A program made the translations under genes and the position numbers. Positions 8,776 through 19,500 of a DNA stretch of 36,067 nucleotides are shown in pieces; positions within the stretch are counted from its first letter, which is position 1, and each line of letters opens with the position of its first letter. The notes beneath the pieces were generated by a model. That model saw only the letters and a program-made list of their open reading frames with translations, ran no database searches and was not told the origin of the DNA. The DNA lies in contig DAMCZI010000045.1 of the NCBI GenBank assembly GCA_032095175.1, positions 1 to 36,067 of the forward strand, in the 5' to 3' direction. Origin of the DNA: DAMCZI01 sp032095175. GTDB taxonomy: Bacteria > Bacillota > Clostridia > Clostridiales > Caloramatoraceae.

Positions 8776-9390
8776 ATGAAATTGATATTTTTTGATACAG
8801 AAACCACAGATATAAAGCCGGGAAACATATGTCAGATAAGCTATATCCTTGTGGATACAAGCACTAAACCTCATACAATCACTGGTACAAATATGTTTTT
8901 TACTGTTGAATACGTAGAACCTAGTGCAGAAAAGGTTCATGGCTTCAGCGTTGAAAAATTATACGAGTTAAGTGAAGGAAGATATTTTGAGGATTGCTAT
9001 GAGGAATTTATAAATGATTTTCAAACTGCAGATGTTGTCATTGGTCATAATATAAACTTTGATATAAAGTTTTTAAGTTATGAACTGGAGGGCTGCGGAG
9101 AAGAATTTAACCCTAAGAACCTATTTTGTACCATGAACTATTTTAAAGACATCTGCAAACTCCCTGGCTACAGAGGAGATTATAAATCACCAAAGCTTCA
9201 GGAAGCAGTAGATTTTCTTGGAATCACAAATGAAAAGATAAACAAAACCTGTACTGATTATTTCGGTGACTGCATCAGCTATCATGATGCCAGATTTGAT
9301 ACTGCAGCTGCATATCTTGTAGTTACAGAAGGTATAAGAAAGGGCTATATTCCAAGCCACTATTTTTCAAAGCTAGTAGGTAATAAGTAA
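8776..9390 (+). CDS. DEDDh-family 3'-5' exonuclease (DnaQ/epsilon-like)
   Basis: This 204-residue protein has the three exonuclease motifs: DTETT near the N-terminus (D7, E9), NINFD in the middle, and HDARFD near the C-terminus, giving the Asp-Glu-Asp-His-Asp metal-binding set. It would remove nucleotides from 3' ends in proofreading, repair or RNA turnover. No polymerase or helicase domain is attached, so it is a stand-alone member. I placed the start at the second ATG (8776) because AAAGGAGTG lies directly upstream; an earlier in-frame ATG at 8752 has no such site. It is convergent with exonuclease III and the two share a palindromic terminator. Confidence 0.85.
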   Translation: MKLIFFDTETTDIKPGNICQISYILVDTSTKPHTITGTNMFFTVEYVEPSAEKVHGFSVEKLYELSEGRYFEDCYEEFINDFQTADVVIGHNINFDIKFLSYELEGCGEEFNPKNLFCTMNYFKDICKLPGYRGDYKSPKLQEAVDFLGITNEKINKTCTDYFGDCISYHDARFDTAAAYLVVTEGIRKGYIPSHYFSKLVGNK

Positions 9391-9423
9391 AGGGTGACAG
9401 GCACTCAAGTGCCTGTCACCCTT
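9390..9423. terminator. Bidirectional hairpin between two convergent nuclease genes
   Basis: A perfect 16-base inverted repeat (AAGGGTGACAGGCACT and its complement) with a two-base loop fills the gap between the converging genes and touches both stop regions. It is much more GC-rich than its surroundings and resembles other G/C hairpins in this window. Confidence 0.75.
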
Positions 9424-9424
9424 A

Positions 9425-10177
9425 TCATTTAATAACTAACTCAATAGGACAGTGGTCTGAACCAAGTACTTTAGTGTGAATGTCCGCACTTACAAGCCTG
9501 TCCTTAATTCTTTCTGATGTACAGAAGTAGTCTATACGCCATCCTGCATTGTTGGCTCTTGCATTAAATCGGTAGGACCACCATGAATATATTCCTTCTT
9601 TATCTGGGTAAAAGTATCGGTAGGTGTCTATAAATCCTGAATTTAAAAACTCAGTGAATTTATTCCTCTCCTCATCTGTAAAACCTGCATTTTTTCTGTT
9701 GCTATTTGGATTTTTAAGATCTATCTCCTTGTGTGCTACATTTAAATCTCCACAAAGTATTACTGGCTTTACTTTATCTAAAGTCTTTATATAATTTCTA
9801 AAATCATCTTCCCACTGCATTCTATAATCAAGTCTTGCCAATTCCTGCTTAGAATTTGGGGTATATACTGTAATCATATAAAAATCATCAAACTCTAAAG
9901 TAATAACTCTTCCCTCTTTATCATGCTCCTCCTTGTTTATACCATAGCTTACGCTAATAGGTTCTTCCTTAGTGAATATTGCAGTTCCTGAATAACCCTT
10001 CTTCTCTGCATAATTCCAAAATTGATGATACCCCTCTAATTCCAGATTTATTTGATTCTCCTGTACCTTACTCTCCTGTATGCAAAATATATCTGCGTCC
10101 ATTTCTTTAAAATAATCCATAAATCCCTTCTGAACACAGGCTCTAATTCCATTAACATTCCATGATATCAGTTTCAT
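9425..10177 (-). CDS. exoA: Exodeoxyribonuclease III / AP endonuclease (ExoA type)
   Basis: This 250-residue protein belongs to the ExoIII/APE1 endonuclease-exonuclease-phosphatase fold. Its motifs appear in order: SWNVNGIRA (Asn metal ligand), QESK (catalytic Glu), GDLNVAH (Asp, Asn), GWRIDYF and GSDHCPIEL (Asp-His pair). It would cut DNA at abasic sites and digest 3' ends during base excision repair. I chose the ATG at 10177 because it follows AGGAAGGAAA at a good distance and begins directly with MKLISWN; an upstream ATG would add 12 residues not expected in the family. Confidence 0.93.
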   Translation of the reverse strand: MKLISWNVNGIRACVQKGFMDYFKEMDADIFCIQESKVQENQINLELEGYHQFWNYAEKKGYSGTAIFTKEEPISVSYGINKEEHDKEGRVITLEFDDFYMITVYTPNSKQELARLDYRMQWEDDFRNYIKTLDKVKPVILCGDLNVAHKEIDLKNPNSNRKNAGFTDEERNKFTEFLNSGFIDTYRYFYPDKEGIYSWWSYRFNARANNAGWRIDYFCTSERIKDRLVSADIHTKVLGSDHCPIELVIK

Positions 10178-10206
10178 ATGTTTCCTTCCTTTTTCAAATA
10201 ATTCTG

Positions 10207-10318
10207 TATACAAAGCAACAAAACACTTTACACTTCACATTTTCAATCAAATCCGCATAACTGTTTTGATGCTAGGATGTTTGAAAATGCTGGAGCAATT
10301 TAAATTTTACTTTGTATA
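10207..10318. repeat. Nested inverted repeats in the exoA-aspA intergenic region
   Basis: Three pairs of complementary arms are nested: TATACAAAG (10207) with CTTTGTATA (10310), CATTTTCAA (10238) with TTGAAAATG (10281), and ATCAAA with TTTTGAT further in. This could be a small folded element or MITE relic. It has no coding potential. Confidence 0.35.
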
Positions 10319-10423
10319 TAGTTATACTATATCCGATTCATATTATTTTTCAATCCCCTTTGAAAGAACACTTGCATATTTCATGCATATTTATAAATTT
10401 GAAGGAAAAATTTCATTTTGCTA

Positions 10424-10452
10424 TTGATTATATTATCCGAATGCAATATAAT
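10424..10452 (+). promoter_or_regulatory. Sigma-A promoter for the aspA-malic enzyme operon
   Basis: TTGATT (10424-10429) and a consensus TATAAT (10447-10452) are separated by 17 bases, leaving a leader of about 75 bases before the first start codon. Confidence 0.75.
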
Positions 10453-10533
10453 AAAGAAAAATGAAAGTTTTAATTCATTTGATAAAAATATAACTAGCAA
10501 CTTTTTATTGCTAACTCACAGGGGGTATTTTTA

Positions 10534-11967
10534 ATGAAATCCAATAGCACAACATTACGTTACAGGGACGAAAATGACTCTATCGGGACAAAAAAAGTCC
10601 CAGTGGATGCATATTATGGAGTTCAGACCTTAAGAGCAGCCGAGAACTTTAAAATAACTGGACTAAAAACACATGATGAGTTTATCAATAGCCTTGCACA
10701 GGTAAAAAAAGCCTCTGCAATAACAAACAGCGAAATTAATCTTTTAAGTAAAATGATTGAAAATGCTATCGCACAGGCATGTGATGAAATACTTGATGGT
10801 AAGCTGCATGATCAGTTTATAACAGACCCTATTCAGGGTGGTGCAGGAACTTCTGCAAATATGAATGCAAATGAAGTAATAGCTAATAGAGCAATTGAAA
10901 TTCTTGGAGGAGAAAAGGGAAACTATAATATCGTTCATCCAAATGACCATGTAAACATGGGACAATCTACAAATGATGTTATACCTACTGCAGGCAAAAT
11001 CACTATTTTAAGACTTATTCCAAAGGCATTAGAGCAGCTAGAAAGACTACATAATGCTCTAAAGGAAAAAGCAAAGGAATTTGATGATGTAATTAAGATG
11101 GGAAGAACTCAAATGCAGGATGCAGTTCCTATAAGACTAGGACAAGAATTCAATGCATACAGTTCAGTAATAAAGAGAGATATCACAAGAATTAAAAAGG
11201 TACAGGATGAATTAAAGTATGTAAATATGGGTGGAACCGCTATAGGTACAGGAATAAATGCTGATAAGGAATATCTTGAAAAAATAATTCCTAACCTTAA
11301 TGCAGTTACAGGAATGGATTTAAAGCATCCAGAGGATTTAATAGATGCGACACAAAACTTGGACTGCTTTGTATCAGTATCTGGTGCAATCAAGACATGC
11401 GCTGTTAACTTATCAAAGATGGCAAACGATTTAAGGCTTATGTCATCAGGACCAAAAACAGGCTTCGGAGAAATCAACCTTCCTTCAAAGCAGAATGGTT
11501 CTTCCATAATGCCAGGAAAGGTTAACCCTGTAATACCAGAGGTTGTTAGCCAAATTGCCTTTAACATAATAGGAAACGACATTACAATAACCATGGCAGC
11601 AGAAGCTGGTCAGCTTGAATTAAATGCATTCGAACCAGTTATATTCTATAACCTATTCCAGTCCATAGAAACCCTAACTAATGGAGTAAATACTTTTATT
11701 GAAAATTGTATAGAAGGAATAACTGCAAATAAGGATAGATGCAGAGAATTAGTTGAAAATAGCGTAGGAATTGTTACAGCAATTTGTCCTCATATAGGCT
11801 ACAAAAAGGCTGCTCAAATCGCTAAAACTGCTATTTATACTGGAGAATCAGTAAGAGAAATAATACTTAGAAACGGAATAATGAATGAAACACAGCTTAA
11901 GGAAGTATTAGACCCTACAGGAATGACTGAACCTGGAATATCAGCTAAGTATCTTATAGCACAATAG
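10534..11967 (+). CDS. aspA: Aspartate ammonia-lyase
   Basis: This 477-residue enzyme of the fumarase/aspartase superfamily would convert L-aspartate to fumarate and ammonia in the cytoplasm. The superfamily signature GSSIMPGKVNP is at residues 322-332, with the catalytic Ser at 323, and the substrate loops GTSANMN and GQSTNDV are intact. I favour aspartase over class II fumarase because NPVIPEV and the later MAAEAGQLELN segment match aspartases. The start follows CAGGGGG. The malic enzyme gene follows after 16 bases, so the two are probably co-transcribed. Together they could move carbon from aspartate to pyruvate, but the intermediate fumarate hydratase is not in this window. Confidence 0.92.
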   Translation: MKSNSTTLRYRDENDSIGTKKVPVDAYYGVQTLRAAENFKITGLKTHDEFINSLAQVKKASAITNSEINLLSKMIENAIAQACDEILDGKLHDQFITDPIQGGAGTSANMNANEVIANRAIEILGGEKGNYNIVHPNDHVNMGQSTNDVIPTAGKITILRLIPKALEQLERLHNALKEKAKEFDDVIKMGRTQMQDAVPIRLGQEFNAYSSVIKRDITRIKKVQDELKYVNMGGTAIGTGINADKEYLEKIIPNLNAVTGMDLKHPEDLIDATQNLDCFVSVSGAIKTCAVNLSKMANDLRLMSSGPKTGFGEINLPSKQNGSSIMPGKVNPVIPEVVSQIAFNIIGNDITITMAAEAGQLELNAFEPVIFYNLFQSIETLTNGVNTFIENCIEGITANKDRCRELVENSVGIVTAICPHIGYKKAAQIAKTAIYTGESVREIILRNGIMNETQLKEVLDPTGMTEPGISAKYLIAQ

Positions 11968-11983
11968 TTGGGAGGATTTTTGT

Positions 11984-13213
11984 ATGAGTAATTTAAAAGA
12001 AATCGCTTTAAAGTTTCATAAGGATCATCAAGGTAAAATAGAAGTAAACAGTAAAGCACCTTTAAAAACTAAAGAAGATCTATCAATAGCATATACACCA
12101 GGAGTAGCAGAACCTTGCCTTGAAATAAACAAGGATTACAACAAGATATTTGATTATACTTCTAAGGGTAACCTGGTAGCTGTAGTAACCAATGGTACTG
12201 CTGTACTTGGACTTGGAGATATTGGTGCTGGAGCAGGAATGCCAGTTATGGAAGGTAAAGCAGTGCTATTTAAAACCTTTGGTGGTGTAGACGCTTTCCC
12301 TATATGTCTTGATACTAAGAATGTTGATGATATAGTAAAGGCAGTAAAGCTTATGGAACCAACCTTTGGAGGAATAAACCTCGAGGATATAAAGGCTCCA
12401 GAGTGCTTTGAAATAGAAGGAAGATTAAAGAAGGAATTAAACATACCAGTTTTCCATGATGATCAGCATGGTACAGCAATAGTTGTTCTTTCAGCATTGA
12501 TAAATGCTTTAAAGGTTGTTGATAAGAAAATGGAAGATGTAAAAGTTGTTATCAACGGTGCTGGTTCCGCAGGAATTGCTATAGCAAAGCTTTTAGCAAA
12601 CGCAGGCGTTAAAAACATAGTTATGCTTGCAAGAAGAGGTATTCTATGTCCTGGTGAAAGTTGGATGAATCCTGCACAGGCAGAGATAGCTGAAGTTACC
12701 AACCCTGAAAGAATAAGGGGAACTCTTGCAGATGCCGTAAAGAATAGAGATATATTCATAGGAGTTTCTGCTGCAGGTGTATTGACTAAGGATATGGTAA
12801 GAACAATGAATCCTAAATCAATAATATTTGCAATGGCAAACCCTGTTCCTGAAATATTCCCTGATGAAGCTAAGGAAGCTGGAGCAGCAGTTGTAGGTAC
12901 TGGACGTTCAGACTTCCCAAATCAGGTAAACAATGTTCTTGCATTCCCAGGAATCTTTAGAGGAGCATTGGATGTACGTGCAAGGGAAATAAATGAAGAA
13001 ATGAAAATTGCATCAGCCTATGCCATAGCAGAGCTTATATCAGAAGATGAGTTAAATCCTGATTATGTTATCCCAGGAGCCTTTGACTTAAGAATAGCTC
13101 CAAGGGTAGCTTCATATGTAGCAAAGGCTGCAATAGAAACAGGAGTTGCACAAAGAACTGACATTACTCCTGAAATGGTTGCAGACAGATGTAGAAAGCT
13201 TTTAAATAGATAA
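11984..13213 (+). CDS. Malic enzyme (short prokaryotic form)
   Basis: This 409-residue protein would oxidatively decarboxylate malate to pyruvate and CO2, reducing NAD(P). Its motifs are YTPGVAEPC with the catalytic Tyr at 37, EGKAVLFK with the catalytic Lys at 92, metal ligands in LEDI and in FHDDQHGTA (about 134 and 159-160), and the Rossmann loop INGAGSAGIA (about 190-199). The length fits the short bacterial class without a phosphotransacetylase domain. Cofactor preference cannot be read reliably. A GGGAGGA site lies before the start. It is second in an operon with aspA and is closed by a strong terminator. Confidence 0.92.
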   Translation: MSNLKEIALKFHKDHQGKIEVNSKAPLKTKEDLSIAYTPGVAEPCLEINKDYNKIFDYTSKGNLVAVVTNGTAVLGLGDIGAGAGMPVMEGKAVLFKTFGGVDAFPICLDTKNVDDIVKAVKLMEPTFGGINLEDIKAPECFEIEGRLKKELNIPVFHDDQHGTAIVVLSALINALKVVDKKMEDVKVVINGAGSAGIAIAKLLANAGVKNIVMLARRGILCPGESWMNPAQAEIAEVTNPERIRGTLADAVKNRDIFIGVSAAGVLTKDMVRTMNPKSIIFAMANPVPEIFPDEAKEAGAAVVGTGRSDFPNQVNNVLAFPGIFRGALDVRAREINEEMKIASAYAIAELISEDELNPDYVIPGAFDLRIAPRVASYVAKAAIETGVAQRTDITPEMVADRCRKLLNR

Positions 13214-13232
13214 ATTCCCTCTCTTATATAAT

Positions 13233-13282
13233 ACTGAAAGCCCTCTATTTACTAGAATTGTAGTAAATAGAGGGCTTTCAGT
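13233..13282 (+). terminator. Intrinsic terminator of the aspA-malic enzyme operon
   Basis: A perfect 22-base stem starts with ACTGAAAGCCCTCTATTTAC, has a six-base loop, and is followed by TTTTG. Confidence 0.9.
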
Positions 13283-13284
13283 TT

Positions 13285-13529
13285 TGTATCTGGGTCTTGA
13301 GGAGCTAGGCATTGAATACATAAAATAGGTATAATTAATTGATTAAATTTTGAAATATATTCGTTGTTTAAATATCATATATTTACCTCATTATGGTTGC
13401 ATATCCACCAATCTCATAAGGAAGCAAAAACACTATTATGTTATTATCTAAATCAATACATCAACTCTTCACATTTTATTCATAATTTCTACATAATAAT
13501 TTTTACAACAATCATAAGGAAGAAATTTA
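13285..13529 (+). other. Leader region of the RHS toxin gene
   Basis: This 245-base AT-rich stretch holds a TATAAT-like hexamer (in AGGTATAATT, about 13328) without a convincing -35, and AAGGAAG just before the RHS start codon. No riboswitch like that of the other YD-repeat gene was seen. An overlapping 60-codon frame is not credible. Confidence 0.4.
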
Positions 13530-16500
13530 ATGCGAAAAAGGTTTAAACTAATATCCGTTTTACTACTTTTCACCCTATTTTTCACCCTATTACCAACTCC
13601 AATCTTAGCTCAAGGGATAATCAACACAATCAATGAACAAAACATAATAAATACCCCTCCAATTGAGAATATTAAAAAGCCCGAACCTAAAATAGTTCAT
13701 GAGGTTAATGAGAAAAGAGATAAATTTACAAAACAATATATTAGGGAAGACAACACTTTTGAAGCAGCTGTGTATCCAACTGCTGTACATTACCAAAGTG
13801 AAGGTAAATGGAAGGATATAGACAATACGCTTACTGATGCAGTAGACGAAGAAAATAATGCAGTTGTTCAGAACAAAGAAAACAGCTACAGAATTAAAAT
13901 TGCAAAGTCAACACAATCCAATAAGTTAGTTAGAATTCAAAAGGATAAATATGAGGTATCATGGAACCTTAATAATGCTCAACAATCCTTATCAACTGTT
14001 AAGCCATTTGATACATCTAAACTTAATTCATTATCTGAAAATGAAAAGGAAAAGACATTAACTAAACTTACATCGGAAGTAAACTTTATTGATGCTGCGC
14101 CAAATACTGATCTTCAATACATAGTAAAGCCTGAAGAAGTAAAGGAAAACATAATAATAAAAAGTAAAACAGATAATCTTACATATATATTTAATATAAA
14201 TGTTAAAAACCTTACTGCAAAGCTTCAAAATGATAAATCAATCCTATTCTATGATTCTATAGATACAAAAAAAGAAATATTTAAAATAGCTACACCATTT
14301 ATGAATGATGCTTCTGGAAATGAAAGCTTAGATATTAAGGTAGAACTTGCTCAAAATAGCACAGGCTACACCCTAACGTTAACCCCAAATCAACAGTGGC
14401 TAAACAGTGAAGACAGAGCATATCCTGTTACACTAGATCCTCCAATATCAACATCTTTGGTAGGTAGCGCAAGTATATCTGATGCACATGTTTCCGAAAC
14501 CTACCCTACAAGCAACTTTGGAAACAGCTATATGCTGAAAACTGGTGTTGGAAGGCATAGAACTTATGTAAAATTTATATTACCAACTTTGCAATCAGGA
14601 GATATGATTTATGCTGCATATTTTAAAGCCAACCTTTTAACCTCAAACCCTGATTATAGGCAGATTAATGTTCATAGGGTTAATAGCACCTGGGAGGAAT
14701 CAACAATTACCTGGGGTGATTTAATATCATATAACGCAAAGATAGAAGACTATCAGATGGTTAAGGATACAAATGTAGAATATGCATGGAATATTACTGC
14801 AATTGCGAAGGATTGGTATAACACAGGTATAAACAATGGTTTGATGCTTAAAAACAATGACGAAACAGTTGGGTATTGTGAATATGTTTCATCAAATACC
14901 AGCAGTGCATATGAAAATGCCCGACCACAGGTAACAATATATTATACCAACAACTCTGGACTTGAAGATTACTGGACCTACCATTCACAAAGTGTAGGAA
15001 GAGCTGGTACAGGGTATGTAAATGACTATAATGGGAATCTTGTGTTTGTTCATAGTGACTTAGAGATGAATGGAAATAGAATGCCAGTATCAATAAGTCA
15101 TGTATATAACAGTAATGATAAGGACACTGATATTTACTTTGGTAAAGGTTGGAGATTAAATTTAAGCCAGAGTATAAAATATCAAAATATAGAAGGTATA
15201 GAATACTATATTTATACTGATGAGGATGGAACCAAACACTATCTTAAGAGTGATGGAACAGGCAAATATAAGGATGAATCAGGTCTAAATATAGCTCTTA
15301 CATCTAATGCAGATGGAACCTATACAATTAAGGATAAGAAGGATAATGAGCTTATATTTGCATCCTTTGCAAAGCTAAAAAGTATAAATGATAACAATGG
15401 TAATGTATTAACTTTAAACTATAATTCTTCTAATGTTCTTGAATCAGTTATTGATGGTGTAGGAAGGAAAACAACCTTTGAACTTACTCCAGCAGGCCAC
15501 TTAATTGGAATAATAGACCCTAGCGGAAATAGAACAAGTTTTTCATATACTGGAGTTCAGCTTACTGATATTGGATATCCAGATGGCAAACATACCATAT
15601 TTAATTATGATTCAAGTAACAAACTAAAATCAGTTGTAAATTTTGATGGTTATAAAATGGGATATGAATATTGTTCAGGCCAGCCATATAGAGTACAAGA
15701 TATTCAGGAATATGGAGCAGACCGTTCTCTTGGACAAACACTTAATTTGAAATATGGGTATAATACAACAACATTTACTGACAAATCAAACAGGAAAAAC
15801 ATATACCAATTTAATACCCTAGGAAATACAATGAGCATAAGAGATGATGACGGAAGTGCTGAGTATTATAAATATTTTACTGATGACAATGCAGCAAAGA
15901 ATAAGCTTGAAAGTACATCAAGGCTTCAAAAGACAGTAATGAATTATTTGAAAAACCACAACATTGAAACATCAACTGACTGGGTAGGAGGAAACTGGAC
16001 AGGCTCCACAGGTTCATATAGTATATCAGCTTCACAAAGCTATTTAGGAAAACAATCTCTAATGGTAAGTAAAACAAATAGCATAAGCAGGCACTTTTAT
16101 GGACAAACTGTATATTTAGAGAAGGGGAAAACCTATACATTTTCTGGATATATTAAGACAGATACGAGTGGGATTTCAAGTATCAATAAAAAAGGTGCTG
16201 CCCTATTTGTAAATTATCAGAACAGCACTGGAGTATGGCAAACCGTGGAATCTAGCTATGTAAATGGAATTAAAGGCTGGGACAGATATGAGGTAACCTT
16301 TACAGTTCCATCAGATGCTAGTTCAACGATGGTTTACCTAAGGACAGGTGTTATTGAAGAAACAGGTACTGCATATTTCGATTGTTTGCAGCTTGAAGAT
16401 GGTAAAATAGCAAATAGATACAATATCGTGGAAAATGCAGATTTTAAAAATGGATTAACTGGATGGACTAAAAATACGTATACAGATTCTAATGATATAT

Positions 16501-19500
16501 TAACAACAGTTGGTGGAGCACCAGGAATCGATGCCAATGTATTTAAACTTACAGGTGTTGCAACTAAATCTAAAAACTTCTACCAGATAATAAACATGTC
16601 AGGAAAAGCCAATGATGTATTTTCTATTGGCGGATGGGCTAAGGGACACTCAGTATCTACTCCGGGTGGGAGTGGAAGGTATTTTGCTCTTGATATTGGA
16701 CTAAGAAAAACAGGTGCTAGCACTTACCAATACAAGGTTGTATATTTTAATGAAGACTCAACTGATTGGCAGTATGCATCAGAAATGATAAAGGCAGCTT
16801 ACGATTACGATAGCATAATTGTATATGGACTCTATTACAATAATGCCAACTATGCATATTTTGATGGTATTCAATTATATAAGGAAGAGTTTTCAGATAG
16901 CTACACTGTTAATACAACTACAGGAAATCTTGAATCAACCAATAGTGTTGCAGAAAGAAATTCAACCTTTAATTATAACGCTAAAAATGAATTAACAAGC
17001 TATGTAGATCCAAAAGGAAGCACCTTCACATATGATTATAAGAATTCTGGTGGTACTGAAACCCACAACTTATATAAAGCGACCACTGCAGAAAATGTTG
17101 TTTATTCATTTGATTATGATGCATATGGAAATCCTATAAAAGCAAGTGTAGGAACCGCAGCATCAGTTATATTTACAGCAATTGCTGCCTATAGTGATGG
17201 AGCTACTGCTACCGAAACAGAAGCTGCAATTGATAAAGGCAATTATATTAAATCAGTAACCGATTATGATGGAAATACTATCAACTATAATTTTAATGAA
17301 AAGAGAGGTACACTGGATAGTGTAAGTGATGCAAAGGGAAATACAACATCATATTCCTATGACAACCTTGATAGGCTGACAGGTGCAGAAAGCCAAGGTG
17401 TAACAAACAGCTACACATATGAAAATGATAGGCTGAAAAAGATAACCCATAATGGATTCAGCTATGTATTTGATTATGATTCTTATGGAAGGGCTCTGAC
17501 TGTTGACATTGAGGGACAACCTAATAGTTTAAGCACAAACCAATATGATGTTAATACAGGAAATCTTACTGCTTCAATGTATGGAAACAAAGATGTAGTT
17601 GGAATAGAATACGATAATCTTGATAGAATAAAAACTCAGAAAAATGGTAAAGTACCCGATACAACACCTATAACACATGGTATAATACCTGATACAGTAC
17701 TGAATGATAGATACAGGTTTGAGTACGATGCTTCAGGGAACCTTGGATATGAGGAAGACTTAGAAAATGGTGTAAACTATAGATACACATATGACCTTGC
17801 AGACAGGCTTACTAAGATTGTTGATTCTAATAAGAATACTATAGCTTATTCCTTTGATAAGAACAGCAATGTTTCAAACTTGAATGAAACTGTAAATGGT
17901 CAGAATTATTCGGTAGGTTACACCTATGATAAGGATAATAAGATAGATGTAATTACTCTAGGCACAAATAATACAATAAACCATGATTATGATTCCATAG
18001 GTAGATTAAAATCAGTAATGGTTACAATAGGTTCAAACACCTTTACAACATCCTATAACTATACTGATGTTAATGGGGTTAACAAAGCAAAGCTTCAAAA
18101 GCTCATACTCCCAAATGGAAGAGAAATAAGCTATACTTACGATAAAAACAATAATATCGAAAGTATAAAAGAAGGAAGTAAGGTTGTAAAATACAGCTAT
18201 GATGGGCTTAATCAGCTCATAAGAGAGGACAATGGATTCTTAGGAACAGCAGGTAAAACAATTACCTACTCCTATGATGATGGAGGGGATATATTAAGTA
18301 AGAATGAATATCCCCTTACAGAAGGTGATAATCTTCCAGCAACTGTAAAAACCTATGAATATAAATATGACAAGACAGCTGATGGAGGAACAGGTTGGAA
18401 TGATAAGCTAGCCAAGATAATAATTACTGAAAATGGTACACCAACAACATATGACATGTCCCATGATAAAATAGGAAACCTTACAAGCTATAACGGATAC
18501 TCCTACACATGGGAAGGAAGACAGCTAAGGTCAATAACAGGAAATGAAAAGAATATATCCTTTAAATACAATTCTTCAGGCATTAGGACAGAAAAAACTG
18601 TAGATGGAAAGGGTACTAAGTACCATCTAGTTGGTGATAGGGTAACCTATGAAGAAACAAAGGATAACAGTGGCAATGTAATTAATAAAATCTACTACAT
18701 ATACAGTAGCACAGGAAAGCTTGTTGCAATGAAGCTTGATGGTGCCCAGTATAATTATATAAGAAATGCCCAGGGTGATATAATAGGACTCTTAGATTCC
18801 ACAGGAGCAGAGGTGGTATCATACACCTATGATTCGTGGGGAAAGCTTGAGGCTATTGGAGGTACAAAGGCAAGCACTGTAGGTGTACTGAATCCATATA
18901 GATATAGGGGTTATAGGTATGATACCGAGACCGGGTTGTATTACTTGAATTCACGTTACTATAATCCTGAATGGGGTCGTTTTATCAATGGGGATGCACT
19001 CGGTGGAAAAATTGGGGAACTCCTATCTCACAATATATTTGCCTATTGTTCTAATAACCCTATAATCTTTAGTGACAAATCAGGTTTTCAAGCAGAAATT
19101 ATGGAAAAAGGAATTGGTGGAGCACCTGGTGGTGGAGGAGGATTAATCTCTGGTAAAGGATTAGTTCAATTAATAAAAGGATTTTGTTATGCAGCTGCTG
19201 GGGCTATAGGCAATATTGCTGGTACTGTAATAGGCGGCGCTATTGCTAGGCCTACTACTTCAAGTTCTAGTGTGTCAGCTTCCAAGACTAAAACCAAGAC
19301 TAAAACAAAAGCTATATCGGTGGCTCAAACTGATGATAAAAAAAAGCCAAAGTACTTGCGAGCAAAAGCAACTCATCCAGGAGCAGATGTTTATGTTGAC
19401 CAACCACTGAACTTACAGTCCGCAAAAATGATACTTGATTTTGGCGGAGATGTGTATGCACACAATGCAGCTGATGCTGTGCTTCTATGTACTGTGGTTG

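Noticed and set aside
11109..11594. 161-codon minus-strand open frame
   Set aside because: It is antisense within aspA, which has intact enzyme motifs; this frame is a shadow.
13364..13546. 60-codon plus-strand open frame before the RHS gene
   Set aside because: It has no ribosome binding site and overlaps the RHS start. The composition is that of AT-rich non-coding DNA.
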